The notes beneath the pieces were generated by a model that ran no database searches, had not been told where the DNA came from, and saw nothing but the letters and a program-made list of their open reading frames with translations. The position numbers were made by a program, and so were the translations under genes. 20,978 bases of DNA from Ruminococcus sp. UBA1828 (GTDB lineage Bacteria; Bacillota; Clostridia; Oscillospirales; Ruminococcaceae). Positions within the stretch are counted from its first letter, which is position 1. Each line of letters starts with the position of its first letter. Positions 6,814-16,254 of this stretch are shown piece by piece. The DNA lies in contig DDJI01000104.1 of the NCBI GenBank assembly GCA_002338885.1, positions 2,596 through 23,573 on the forward strand, read 5' to 3'.

Positions 6814-6850
6814 GGCAGCCGGGCGCGGCTGTCAAGGCGTAAGCCTTTTT
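6814..6850 (+). terminator. Tandem hairpins ending in a T-run inside oriC
   Basis: A stem GGCAGCCG/CGGCTGTC with a GGCG loop (6814-6833, one G-U pair) is directly followed by AAGGC-GTAA-GCCTT and TTT (6834-6850). The second hairpin has only 5 pairs but ends in five T in total, so it could end transcripts coming from dnaA or from the promoter-like site near 6605. Confidence 0.4.
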
Positions 6851-7070
6851 AGAAGTTAAGAAGCGGCAAAGGACAAAATTCTAAATCAACAGCCTGCGGT
6901 TTAAAGAAAATCGGTTTTCGACAGCGAAATTAACTTTCAACGAAAAATTTTAAACTCAATTAACACCATGACGGGCGGCAGGCCGGTTTTAAACAAAACG
7001 CATTTTTTCGGTTGAAAATCTGTTGAGGGGATGCGCTCAGTGATTATGCGGGTTTTAAGGGGTTTTAAAC

Positions 7071-7140
7071 TTTTCGACAGCCCCTACTACTAATACTAAA
7101 AATAAATATATACATATCATTTATATTCGCAAAAAAAATA
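7071..7140 (+). other. Candidate basal unwinding element: variant DnaA box, GC spacer, DnaA-trios, AT-rich DUE
   Basis: TTTTCGACA (7071-7079) is followed by the spacer GCCC (7080-7083). Triplets CTA CTA CTA ATA CTA (7084-7098) come next, i.e. 3'-GAT GAT GAT TAT GAT on the other strand, then AAAATAAATATATACATATC and more A/T up to 7140. In Bacillus, boxes followed by a GC-rich spacer and GAT-like trios direct DnaA onto one strand for melting. The order, spacing and place before dnaN match that design, with a box altered at positions 3 and 6. Confidence 0.65.
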
Positions 7141-7163
7141 ATCGTAAAAAGGAGATTATCAAC

Positions 7164-8279
7164 ATGCAGCCTATGCAGTTGTCCTGCAACAGAGCAGGCT
7201 TATACGAAGCGCTTATAAACGTCTCCAAAGCGGCGGCGGACAAGTCATCAATACCGGCGCTTGAGGGAATAAAGTTTTCCGTTTCGCCCGGCAGCTTATG
7301 CCTTACCGGATACGACCTTGAAATAGGAATAAAGACAACGCTCGATGTGACCTCTACAGGCAGCGCGGATCTTATAGTCAACTCGCGTTTGTTTTCGGAG
7401 ATAATAAGGAAGATGCCAACCGACGAGATAAACGTGTCGGTGGATGAAAACATGGTCATGACGATATCGGGCGGAAACACGGAGTATTCCATTCCCGCGA
7501 TAAGCGCAGAGGAGTACCCGTCGATTCCCGACTTTGACGGAGACCGCAGCTTTGTGATATCCCAGCCCGTTCTCAGGGACATGATAAACCAAACCATATT
7601 TGCGGTGTCGCAAAACGACACAAAGCCGATACTTAAGGGCGAGCTTTTTGAGGTTGTGTCGGGAAATCTCACGGTTGTGGCGATAGACGGATTCAGGCTT
7701 GCCGTGAGAGAAGAGCCGGTGAAGTCGGACGTAGATTTAAAGTTTGTCGTTCCCGCCAAGACTTTAAGCGAGGTATCAAAGCTTTTGGGCGCGGAGGACG
7801 ACAAGACATGCGTTGTGACGGTGTCTAAAAAGCAGGTTGTGTTTGATTTTTCGGGATACACGGTATTTTCAAGACTGCTTGAGGGCGAGTTTCACAACTA
7901 CCGCGGCTCCATACCGCAGTCGAGCGCAATAGACGTAGTGATAGACAAGCGTGAGCTTATTAACTGTCTTGAGAGGGCGTCTTTGCTGATAAGTGAAAAG
8001 GTCAAAAGTCCGGTCAGGTGCACTTTTGATTCCGGATGCTTAAAGATTTCCTGCCGCACCCAGATAGGAAAGATAAGCGACGAGATCAAGGCGGACGTGA
8101 CAGGCCCGATGATAGAAATAGGCTTTAACTGCAAGTTCCTTTTGGATCCTTTGAAGGTGATACCGGACGAGAGCGTGAGACTTTTAATGAACGGCTCAAA
8201 CCTTCCGATGAAGATAGTCCCCTTAAAAGGCTCTGAGTACACGTTTTTAGTCCTGCCGGTAAGGCTTAAAAAGGACTGA
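7164..8279 (+). CDS. dnaN: DNA polymerase III beta subunit (sliding clamp)
   Basis: The homodimeric ring that tethers the replicative polymerase to DNA and serves as a hub for repair proteins. The 371 residues match the usual length with three similar clamp domains. Seen are GLYEALINVSKAAADKSSIP near the start, the SAEEYPSIPDF segment that ends domain I, VVAIDGFRLAV in domain II, and the C-terminal PLKGSEYTFLVLPVRL strand of the family. AAGGAG lies 9 bases before the chosen ATG. A second ATG three codons on is a less well spaced alternative. It is the first gene of the plus-strand block after oriC. TTATCAACA, one base from a canonical DnaA box, overlaps the ribosome-site/start region. Confidence 0.97.
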   Translation: MQPMQLSCNRAGLYEALINVSKAAADKSSIPALEGIKFSVSPGSLCLTGYDLEIGIKTTLDVTSTGSADLIVNSRLFSEIIRKMPTDEINVSVDENMVMTISGGNTEYSIPAISAEEYPSIPDFDGDRSFVISQPVLRDMINQTIFAVSQNDTKPILKGELFEVVSGNLTVVAIDGFRLAVREEPVKSDVDLKFVVPAKTLSEVSKLLGAEDDKTCVVTVSKKQVVFDFSGYTVFSRLLEGEFHNYRGSIPQSSAIDVVIDKRELINCLERASLLISEKVKSPVRCTFDSGCLKISCRTQIGKISDEIKADVTGPMIEIGFNCKFLLDPLKVIPDESVRLLMNGSNLPMKIVPLKGSEYTFLVLPVRLKKD

Positions 8280-8283
8280 CGGC

Positions 8284-8325
8284 ATGAAAAAAGCCTTAAA
8301 GAGGGGGAGATCATTTAAAAGATGA
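8284..8325 (+). CDS. Possible 13-codon basic leader peptide ahead of yaaA
   Basis: ATG at 8284 opens a short frame reading [13 protein letters not shown], preceded by AAAAAGGA with 8 bases spacing. Its TGA (8323-8325) overlaps the yaaA ATG as ATGA, a common layout for translational coupling. The frame may also simply be the dnaN-yaaA spacer. No homolog is recognised. Confidence 0.25.
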   Translation: MKKALKRGRSFKR

Positions 8326-8570
8326 GTAAACCGCAGAGAACGATTGAGCGTTCGACAGTGCAAATACACACCGATTACATAAAGCTCGATTCCCTTTTAA
8401 AGTATGCGGGGATAACCGAGACCGGCGGAGAGGCAAAGGAGCTTGTCTTGAGCGGGGCTGTGAGCGTAAACGGCGATGTATGCCTTGAAAGGGGCAAAAA
8501 GGTGCGCGCAGGCGACACCGTAAAAATAAATTCCGGCAAAAATAATTCTGCAGAAATTGAGGTAATGTAA
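8322..8570 (+). CDS. yaaA: YaaA-type S4 RNA-binding domain protein
   Basis: A small single-domain S4 protein, conserved between dnaN and recF in Firmicutes; such proteins are linked to RNA or ribosome binding. The 82 residues have a polar N-terminal stretch (1-17) and one S4 fold: [32 protein letters not shown], with the conserved KLD, GGEAK and VNG elements, then [16 protein letters not shown]-rich ribosome site (GGGGGAG) precedes the ATG at somewhat long spacing. It ends one base before recF. Exact function is not established here. Confidence 0.92.
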   Translation: MSKPQRTIERSTVQIHTDYIKLDSLLKYAGITETGGEAKELVLSGAVSVNGDVCLERGKKVRAGDTVKINSGKNNSAEIEVM

Positions 8571-8571
8571 A

Positions 8572-9723
8572 ATGATAATCACCAACATCGAAGTGGATGG
8601 TTTCAGAAACATAAACGATTTGGCTTTTCAGCCTGATCCGGGAGTAAACGTAATCTGCGGCTCTAACGCGCAGGGCAAGACCAACCTTTTAGAGGCCATA
8701 TGGCTTGCAAGCGGCGAAAAGAGTTTTCGCGGGGCAAGAGACAGAGAGATGGTCAGCTTGGATCTTGAAGATACAAGCGTAAGAATTGACTTTAAGACGA
8801 GCGAAAGAATGCAAAACGTCTCTTACAGCTTCTCAAGGAACCCTAAAGACAAAGAAGTGCTTGTAAACGGCATAAAGGCGAGGACGTCCGCCGACGTTTT
8901 GGGAAGGCTTTTGCTGGTTATATTCACGCCTGACGACCTTAATCTCACAAAAGGCTCGCCCGCAGTCAGAAGAGATTTTCTCGACATGTGCGTGTCGCAG
9001 GTAAGGCCGAGATTCAAAACCATGATCGACGAGTACAACAACATACTCGAGCAAAGAAATAATCTCTTAAAGAGCATGTCAATGGGCAGAGGCTCGGAGG
9101 ACGAGCTTGACGTGTGGGACTTCCAGCTTGCGGGCAGGGGCGCATGCATAAGCCTGTTCAGGTACACATACATAGACGGGCTTGCAAGGGAAGCCGCCAA
9201 GTACTACGACATAATATCGGAGGGAAAAGAGAGCCTTGAGATTAAGTACATCTCAACTATCTACGAAAACCTCCGCAAGAGCATTTTGAGCAAGACAAAC
9301 TTAAAGAGCGAGTATTACCAGATGCTCAAAAAGAACCGTCCTGAGGACATAAGGCTCGGATACACCGCAAACGGTATCCACCGCGACGAGGTATGCGTGA
9401 ACATAAACGGATTCCCGGTAAAACAGTACGGTTCTCAGGGTCAAAACCGCTCTGCCGCGCTTTGCATAAAGTTCGGACAGGCGATGATGCTTAAAACCGA
9501 GACCGGCGAGGAGCCTGTTATACTTCTTGACGACGTTTTGTCGGAGCTTGACAGGGACAGACAGAAGTTTGTCCTGAGCAACATTGTAAATCTGCAAACC
9601 TTCATCACCTGCTGTAAGGGCGAGATAAAGAAGATGGGCTCAATATATGAAATGGCGGACGGCAAGCTCGATTTAGTTGACATATATTCGTCAAACCCCT
9701 TTGAAAAGCGCGGCGAGAAATAA
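8572..9723 (+). CDS. recF: RecF, DNA replication and repair ATPase
   Basis: RecF works with RecO and RecR to load RecA at single-strand gaps and stalled forks. The 383 residues show an SMC-like ABC ATPase. Walker A is GSNAQGKT (30-37). A helical lobe follows (FTPDDLNLTKGSPAVRRDFLD, 118-138). The signature is GSQGQNRSAAL (287-297), and Walker B is VILLDDVLSELD (316-327). GAGGT lies 8 bases before the ATG, inside the end of yaaA, so the two are coupled. Length and motifs are complete. Confidence 0.97.
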   Translation: MIITNIEVDGFRNINDLAFQPDPGVNVICGSNAQGKTNLLEAIWLASGEKSFRGARDREMVSLDLEDTSVRIDFKTSERMQNVSYSFSRNPKDKEVLVNGIKARTSADVLGRLLLVIFTPDDLNLTKGSPAVRRDFLDMCVSQVRPRFKTMIDEYNNILEQRNNLLKSMSMGRGSEDELDVWDFQLAGRGACISLFRYTYIDGLAREAAKYYDIISEGKESLEIKYISTIYENLRKSILSKTNLKSEYYQMLKKNRPEDIRLGYTANGIHRDEVCVNINGFPVKQYGSQGQNRSAALCIKFGQAMMLKTETGEEPVILLDDVLSELDRDRQKFVLSNIVNLQTFITCCKGEIKKMGSIYEMADGKLDLVDIYSSNPFEKRGEK

Positions 9724-9740
9724 AAAAGGAGAAGAGCGGG

Positions 9741-9998
9741 ATGTTTTTGCACCTCGGCAACGGCGTGAGCGTTGCGATGCAGGATGTGATAGCGGTGATG
9801 GACATAGAAAAGTCATCGACATCCAAAATCACAAAGGAGTATTTAGCCCGTGCGGGAAAGTCCGGATGGGTGGTGTACTGCTCTTACGAAATGCCGAAAA
9901 GCTTTGTAATAACGCTTGACCGCAACTTCACCGAAAGGGTTTACATAAGCTCTATCGACCCTTCTACCTTGAAAAAGAGGTTTGAGAGGTCTTTTTGA
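9741..9998 (+). CDS. remB: RemB-like DUF370 regulator
   Basis: An 85-residue protein of the DUF370/RemA-RemB family, found between recF and gyrB in many Firmicutes (Bacillus yaaB). RemA of Bacillus is a DNA-binding activator of biofilm matrix genes; the exact role of the recF-linked paralog is less clear. Visible family features are MFLHLGNGVSVAMQDVIAVMD at the start, KSFVITLD in the middle and the end VYISSIDPSTLKKR. AAAAGGAG stands about 9 bases before the ATG. It follows recF by 17 bases and leads into gyrB. Confidence 0.9.
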   Translation: MFLHLGNGVSVAMQDVIAVMDIEKSSTSKITKEYLARAGKSGWVVYCSYEMPKSFVITLDRNFTERVYISSIDPSTLKKRFERSF

Positions 9999-12011
<2,013 letters not shown>

Positions 12012-12057
12012 TAACGCGCATGCCTGCGTGTCAAAAAGCAAAGACGGAGAAAAATAA

Positions 12058-12675
12058 ATGAATCAAAAAGTTACATTCGGACACGACAGCTCGGCGTGGC
12101 TAAAGGGCTACGACGATTATATAAAGCTCTATCGCCGCACAAGGCTTATAATCACCGCCGCGGTGTTTTTGGTGATAGGAGCTTTGTTTGTCGAGCAGAT
12201 TGTCAGAGACCCGAGCTATGGCGTGGGATGGTTTTGCCTTGCGATATGCATATTCATCATAGCGGTGAACGTCATGTCACCCATTGTCCAAAAACGAAAG
12301 ATCGCCTCGGCGCTTGATGAGATAAAGGACGACAGGTACATTTTAAACATTTATGACGACAGATACGTCGTTGAAACCATACTCCCCCAAAGAGAAACGG
12401 TGGTTGAAGCCGTATCGGACGAGGAAGGCGCAGACGGTTCTAAGACGCAGGTAACGGAAGTGGCGGTGTCAAGCGCATCGCCGGACGAAAACCAAATCCC
12501 TCCCACCGAAACCATGCTCGCGGACAAGAGCTTAAAGGCGGTCGAGCGGAACGACTACTTCGGGCTGTATTCGGCAAAGACGTTTTGCGTCATACCCAAG
12601 AGCAGCCTTAGCGACGAGGGAAGAGAAGCGGTTTCGGAGCTTGTCAGAAAGATAAACGAATCAGGAAAAAAATAA
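12058..12675 (+). CDS. Two-helix membrane protein of unknown function between gyrB and gyrA (YcxB-like)
   Basis: I do not recognise a named gene. The 205 residues have a polar, aromatic-rich N-terminus and two membrane helices at about 28-46 and 55-75 joined by a short loop. A cytoplasmic domain follows: IASALDEIKDDRYILNIYDDRYVVE, a low-complexity Glu/Ser/Thr/Pro stretch (about 115-155), then ERNDYFGLYSAKTFCVIPKSSLS. Two N-terminal helices followed by a beta-rich domain ending in a Y-x-I/VIPK strand resembles the YcxB-like family; this is a weak assignment. GGAGA lies 7 bases before the ATG. It is 46 bases after gyrB and 21 bases before gyrA, so it is co-transcribed with both. Confidence 0.88.
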   Translation: MNQKVTFGHDSSAWLKGYDDYIKLYRRTRLIITAAVFLVIGALFVEQIVRDPSYGVGWFCLAICIFIIAVNVMSPIVQKRKIASALDEIKDDRYILNIYDDRYVVETILPQRETVVEAVSDEEGADGSKTQVTEVAVSSASPDENQIPPTETMLADKSLKAVERNDYFGLYSAKTFCVIPKSSLSDEGREAVSELVRKINESGKK

Positions 12676-12696
12676 ATCGAAAGAGCGTGATTATAT

Positions 12697-15288
12697 TTGT
12701 TCGCAGAAGACAAAAAGGTTAAGCTGACTGAAATAAATGACGAAATGCGGTCGTCTTTTTTAGCATATTCGATGTCGGTAATAATCCAGCGTGCGCTCCC
12801 CGACGTAAGGGACGGCTTAAAGCCGGTGCACAGAAGGATTTTGTACACGATGTACGAGGACGGACTGACTCCGGACAAAAAATACTTAAAGTGCGCGACG
12901 ACGGTCGGCGACTGCCTCGGTAGATATCATCCCCACGGCGACGCATCGGTGTATGACGCACTTGTGAGACTTGCGCAGAGCTTTTCAATGCGCTATCCCT
13001 TAGTTGACGGACACGGAAACTTCGGCTCAATAGACGGAGACCCCGCCGCCGCATACCGATACACCGAGGCCAAGATGGCAAAGATGGCGGTAAATATGCT
13101 CACCGACATAGACAAGGACACCGTTGACTTCACATCAAACTTTGACGACAGATTAAAAGAGCCGGTTGTTTTGCCCTCGAGGTTCCCGAATGTTTTGGTA
13201 AACGGCTCTGTCGGCATAGCCGTCGGAATGGCGACAAACATCCCCCCGCACAACCTGGGCGAGGTGATAGAGGGCGTAAAGCTCGTAGCCAAAAACCCCG
13301 ACTGCACGCTTGACGAGCTGATGGAGAAAATAAAAGGCCCCGACTTCCCCACCGGCGGAATTATAATGGGCAGAGCGGGAATAAGGGCGGCATACGCCAC
13401 CGGCAGAGCAAAGATAACCCTTCGCTCAAAGACCTCTATAGAGGAGATAAACGGCAGAAACGCCATAGTTGTGACCGAAATCCCCTACATGGTCAACAAG
13501 TCAAGGCTCATAGAGTCGATATCGCAGCTTGTAAAGGACAAGAGGGTTGACGGCATACATGCCCTTCGGGACGAGTCCGACCGCTCCGGCATGAGAATAG
13601 TAATAGAGCTTAAAAAGGACGCAAACCCGCAGATAGTTTTAAACAAGCTGTTCAGCTATACTCAGCTTCAGGACACCGTCGGAGTGATAATGCTTGCGCT
13701 TGTCAACGGCGTGCCGAAGGTTCTGACCTTAAAGCAGATACTTGAGGAGTACCTAAACTTCCAGGTCGAAGTCGTCACAAGAAGGATGCAGTTTGACTTA
13801 AAGAAGGCAAAAGAGCGCGAGCACATCCTTCAGGGACTCATAATCGCCCTCGACTTCATCGACGAGGTCATAAAGATTATACGCTCGTCCCAGACCCCCG
13901 CCGAGGCAAAGGCGGCTTTAATTGAGAGGTTCGGCATATCTGATATTCAGGCGGAGTATATAGCAAACATGCGCCTTATACAGCTCACGGGACTTGAGCG
14001 CCAGAAGATATATGACGAACTCGACGCGCTTGAGGCGAAGATACGGGGCTTTGAAGAAATTTTGGGCAGCCATGAAAAGCTTTTGGACGTGATTATAACC
14101 GAAATAGACGAGATAAAAGCCAAGTTTGACGACCCGCGCCGCACCGAAATACAGGCAATAAGCGGTGAGGTAGATATAGAGGACCTGATTCCGGAGGACA
14201 CAAACGTAGTTGCGCTGACAAACAACGGCTACATCAAGAGGACAAGCTCATCGGAGTACGCGGTTCAAAAGCGGGGCGGCAGAGGCATAAGCGGCATGAA
14301 GCAGCGCGAGGAGGACTACGTGTCCGAGATGCTGGTGTGCTCCACCCACGACAACATACTCTTTGTCACCAACAAGGGCATTATGTATAAACTCAAGTGC
14401 TTTGAGCTTGCCGAGGGTTCAAAGGCGTCAAGGGGTTCAAACATAGTAAACATACTCCCCCTCACGCCCGGCGAGGACAAGATAGCGGCCATGCTCACCT
14501 GCCCCGACTTTGACTGCGACAAGTACGTCACCATGGTCACCAAAAACGGCAAGATAAAGAGAACGCATATTTCAAAGTACCAAAACGTAAGAAAGAGCGG
14601 ACTGATTGCCATAGGTCTTGACGAAGGGGACGAAATCAGGGGCGCAATGATGACAGACGGCAGCAGCAAGCTTGTCGTCGCCACCAAAAACGGAATGGTC
14701 ATATGCTTTGAGGAAAGCAGCCTTAGAGCCATGTCCCGCTCCGCGCACGGCGTAAAGGCAATAAAGCTCCGCGGCGACGATGAGGTTGTGTCACTTCAGA
14801 CCATTCAGCCGGACGCCATGCTCCTTACCGTCACCGACAAGGGCTACGGCAGGCGCGTTGAGTTTGACAACTACAGGCTCCAGAACAGAGGCGGATACGG
14901 CATACTCAACTACAAGGTAAACGAGCAAAAGGGCAAGGTCTGCGGCATACGCACCGTCAGGGACGACGAGGATGTAATACTCATCTCGAACGACGGAGTT
15001 ATAATAAGGGTTCGCGCAAGCGACATAAGCGTGATGAGCAGGTATTCCGGCGGAGTTACCATCATGAAGACCAAGAACGCACCCGACAGACTTGTAGCGG
15101 CGTTCACCACCGCCGAGCATGACGACGATGCGCAGATTGAAGAAGTCGAGACGCTTTCGGATGAGGAGCTTGCAAACCTCGCCGAGGAGGAAAAGGCAGC
15201 CGAGGCTCAGGAGGAGCTTGAAGCCGCAGACGTGTCCGACGACGAGCCGAATGACGAGCCGGAGGATGAAGGCGACTCGGAGGAGTAA
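12697..15288 (+). CDS. gyrA: DNA gyrase subunit A
   Basis: The DNA-cutting and wrapping subunit of gyrase. The 863 residues start at a TTG with a weak ribosome site (AAAGAGCGTGA). Numbering matches E. coli: catalytic Tyr122 in AYRYTEAKM and the quinolone region [16 protein letters not shown] (75-90). Ala83 replaces the common Ser, and Asp87 is kept. The C-terminal beta-pinwheel contains the GyrA box QKRGGRG (524-530), which marks it as gyrase rather than topoisomerase IV ParC. Residues about 809-863 form a very acidic tail (many Glu and Asp); in other bacteria such tails modulate wrapping and supercoiling. It is the last gene of the plus block, followed by a strong terminator. Confidence 0.97.
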   Translation: MFAEDKKVKLTEINDEMRSSFLAYSMSVIIQRALPDVRDGLKPVHRRILYTMYEDGLTPDKKYLKCATTVGDCLGRYHPHGDASVYDALVRLAQSFSMRYPLVDGHGNFGSIDGDPAAAYRYTEAKMAKMAVNMLTDIDKDTVDFTSNFDDRLKEPVVLPSRFPNVLVNGSVGIAVGMATNIPPHNLGEVIEGVKLVAKNPDCTLDELMEKIKGPDFPTGGIIMGRAGIRAAYATGRAKITLRSKTSIEEINGRNAIVVTEIPYMVNKSRLIESISQLVKDKRVDGIHALRDESDRSGMRIVIELKKDANPQIVLNKLFSYTQLQDTVGVIMLALVNGVPKVLTLKQILEEYLNFQVEVVTRRMQFDLKKAKEREHILQGLIIALDFIDEVIKIIRSSQTPAEAKAALIERFGISDIQAEYIANMRLIQLTGLERQKIYDELDALEAKIRGFEEILGSHEKLLDVIITEIDEIKAKFDDPRRTEIQAISGEVDIEDLIPEDTNVVALTNNGYIKRTSSSEYAVQKRGGRGISGMKQREEDYVSEMLVCSTHDNILFVTNKGIMYKLKCFELAEGSKASRGSNIVNILPLTPGEDKIAAMLTCPDFDCDKYVTMVTKNGKIKRTHISKYQNVRKSGLIAIGLDEGDEIRGAMMTDGSSKLVVATKNGMVICFEESSLRAMSRSAHGVKAIKLRGDDEVVSLQTIQPDAMLLTVTDKGYGRRVEFDNYRLQNRGGYGILNYKVNEQKGKVCGIRTVRDDEDVILISNDGVIIRVRASDISVMSRYSGGVTIMKTKNAPDRLVAAFTTAEHDDDAQIEEVETLSDEELANLAEEEKAAEAQEELEAADVSDDEPNDEPEDEGDSEE

Positions 15289-15401
15289 CGAAGGGTTTTT
15301 GAGGGCTGCAGCATGCGTACACCACGAAAAACGCTTAGGAGCACCGGCAGGATATGCATACGCATTCCTCCTTTCAGCCTGTGAAACAATCAAAAACATA
15401 A

Positions 15402-15440
15402 GACGGCAGTGTATTTTTTAATACACGCCGTCATTTTTTA
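15402..15440 (+). terminator. Strong intrinsic terminator after gyrA
   Basis: GACGGC-A-GTGTATT pairs with AATACAC-GCCGTC (13 pairs, one bulged A, TTTT loop), followed by ATTTTTTAT. It ends the dnaN-gyrA block. On the minus strand the same stem is followed by TATGTTTTT, so it may also help end the converging gene at 15446. Confidence 0.85.
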
Positions 15441-15445
15441 TGCCG

Positions 15446-16027
15446 TTATATCTTTTTGTTTATTATGTCCTTGAGTTTTTGCAGAAGCTCGCGCCACTTC
15501 TTTGGCAGCTTGTCGCCCTCCTTGTAGTACAGGCGAGGGACGTTGACTCCGGCGTCGTTTTTGCCGCTCTTTGAGTACAGGTACAGAGTAAAGCCCTCGT
15601 ACATCCCCGTGTCGTAGGTTGTAGTCTCGACGGGCGCAGTTGCCGCACCCAAGATAGCTCCCACATCGCCCGCAATAGCATGCCCTATGTACGCGCGGGA
15701 GAACACTCCCCTTGCGCGGGTGGTGGTTTGCGTGATGGTTTTGCCCGTGCCGTAAATTGAATAGGATGCGAGGTCGTCGTACGGTATGACATGCCCTAAC
15801 ATCCAGATGACGCGGTTGTCGTCGCTGAACATGATGTTTTTTCCGGGTGCATCGCTTAAAAAACTGCGAAATATCTGGCAGCTCTCAAAAAGCTTTGCGT
15901 TTTCAAAGTCCTTTTTTGCCTTTTCAAGCTTTTCGGGGTCGCATCTTTTCCTGCGCAGCAGCCTGTTAAGACGTCTTTGCGCCTTTTCTATCCCTTTTTT
16001 AAAGCTGTAGTTGTCGTACTTGCCCAT
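15446..16027 (-). CDS. Hypothetical protein with glycine-zipper segment
   Basis: I do not recognise a named family with confidence. The 193 residues have three parts. The N-terminus is basic and helical (about 10-48, RRLNRLLRRKRCDPEKLEKAK, likely coiled coil). A beta-rich middle has MFSDDNRVIWMLGHVIPYDDLASYSIY, then GHAIAGDVGAILGAATA (115-131) as a glycine zipper. The end is TLYLYSKSGKNDAGVNVPRLYY with a basic helix. A PH-like beta domain interrupted by a GxxxG stretch is seen in SHOCT-type and related small proteins; this likeness is inference. The ATG at 16027 follows GGGGGA. A promoter at 16069-16097 lies inside the longer open frame (to 16102), which supports this shorter start. The gene stands alone. 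Confidence 0.8.
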   Translation of the reverse strand: MGKYDNYSFKKGIEKAQRRLNRLLRRKRCDPEKLEKAKKDFENAKLFESCQIFRSFLSDAPGKNIMFSDDNRVIWMLGHVIPYDDLASYSIYGTGKTITQTTTRARGVFSRAYIGHAIAGDVGAILGAATAPVETTTYDTGMYEGFTLYLYSKSGKNDAGVNVPRLYYKEGDKLPKKWRELLQKLKDIINKKI

Positions 16028-16068
16028 TTTTATCCCCCATTCGGCGATTCGCGCTAAGTTATGTATCA

Positions 16069-16097
16069 AGTATAACAGAGCGCAGGGCGAATGTAAA
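16069..16097 (-). promoter_or_regulatory. Promoter for the glycine-zipper gene
   Basis: On the minus strand TTTACA (16097-16092) and TATACT (16074-16069) are 17 bases apart, with TG one base before the -10 (extended -10). Predicted start is near 16062, leaving a leader of about 35 bases. Confidence 0.65.
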
Positions 16098-16176
16098 CAC
16101 ATATTGGCGCTTTAGTACAATTTTATGGACGATTATAAGATGCGGGAGGCGGCAAAGGTCGGGGGCGGCACACATA

Positions 16177-16204
16177 GAAAAGAAACGGCACGAAACCGTG
16201 CCGC
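16177..16204 (-). terminator. Intrinsic terminator of the ABC exporter operon
   Basis: CGGCACG and CGTGCCG pair perfectly around a 4-base loop. On the minus strand the stem is followed by TTTCTTTT. It lies about 50 bases after the stop of the second ABC gene. Confidence 0.7.
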
Positions 16205-16254
16205 TTCCTTTATAAACATAACTTTTCGGAGTTATATGTGGTTTGTCAGGGTGC

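Larger units (their letters stand above)
6384..7163. other. oriC: oriC: proposed origin of replication (dnaA-dnaN gap)
   Basis: This 780-base gap has no convincing gene. In order it holds: a decayed 25-base tandem repeat (6387-6490); four TGTCGAA motifs in one direction (6548-6592); a 16-base perfect AT palindrome (6605-6620); TTTTCAACG and TTTTCAACA (6717-6725, 6729-6737); two stacked hairpins (6814-6850); AAATCAACA (6883-6891); TTTTCGACA (6915-6923); a second TTTTCGACA (7071-7079) with CTA triplets (7084-7098); and an AT-rich tract up to the dnaN ribosome site. Divergent gene orientation on either side (minus block left, plus block right) fits bidirectional replication starting here. No TTATCCACA was found. 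The nearest is TTATCAACA at 7156-7164, overlapping the dnaN start. Confidence 0.8.

Noticed and set aside
6583..6852. 89-codon open frame in the dnaA-dnaN gap
   Set aside because: No ribosome site, it runs through the repeat and hairpin features, and its product is Arg-rich without any recognisable family; the segment reads better as origin DNA.
7121..7861. 246-codon minus-strand frame across dnaN
   Set aside because: Shadow of dnaN; Ser/Thr-rich translation with no motif and no ribosome site.
15207..15389. Minus-strand frame of 60 codons with a fine AAGGAGG near its start
   Set aside because: It runs antisense into the acidic tail of gyrA, so its Ser-rich protein is only the mirror of Glu/Asp codons; no promoter was seen.
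15366..15391. CTGTGAAACA near 15380 considered as a parS half
   Set aside because: Only the GTGAAACA half fits; the other half has no resemblance.
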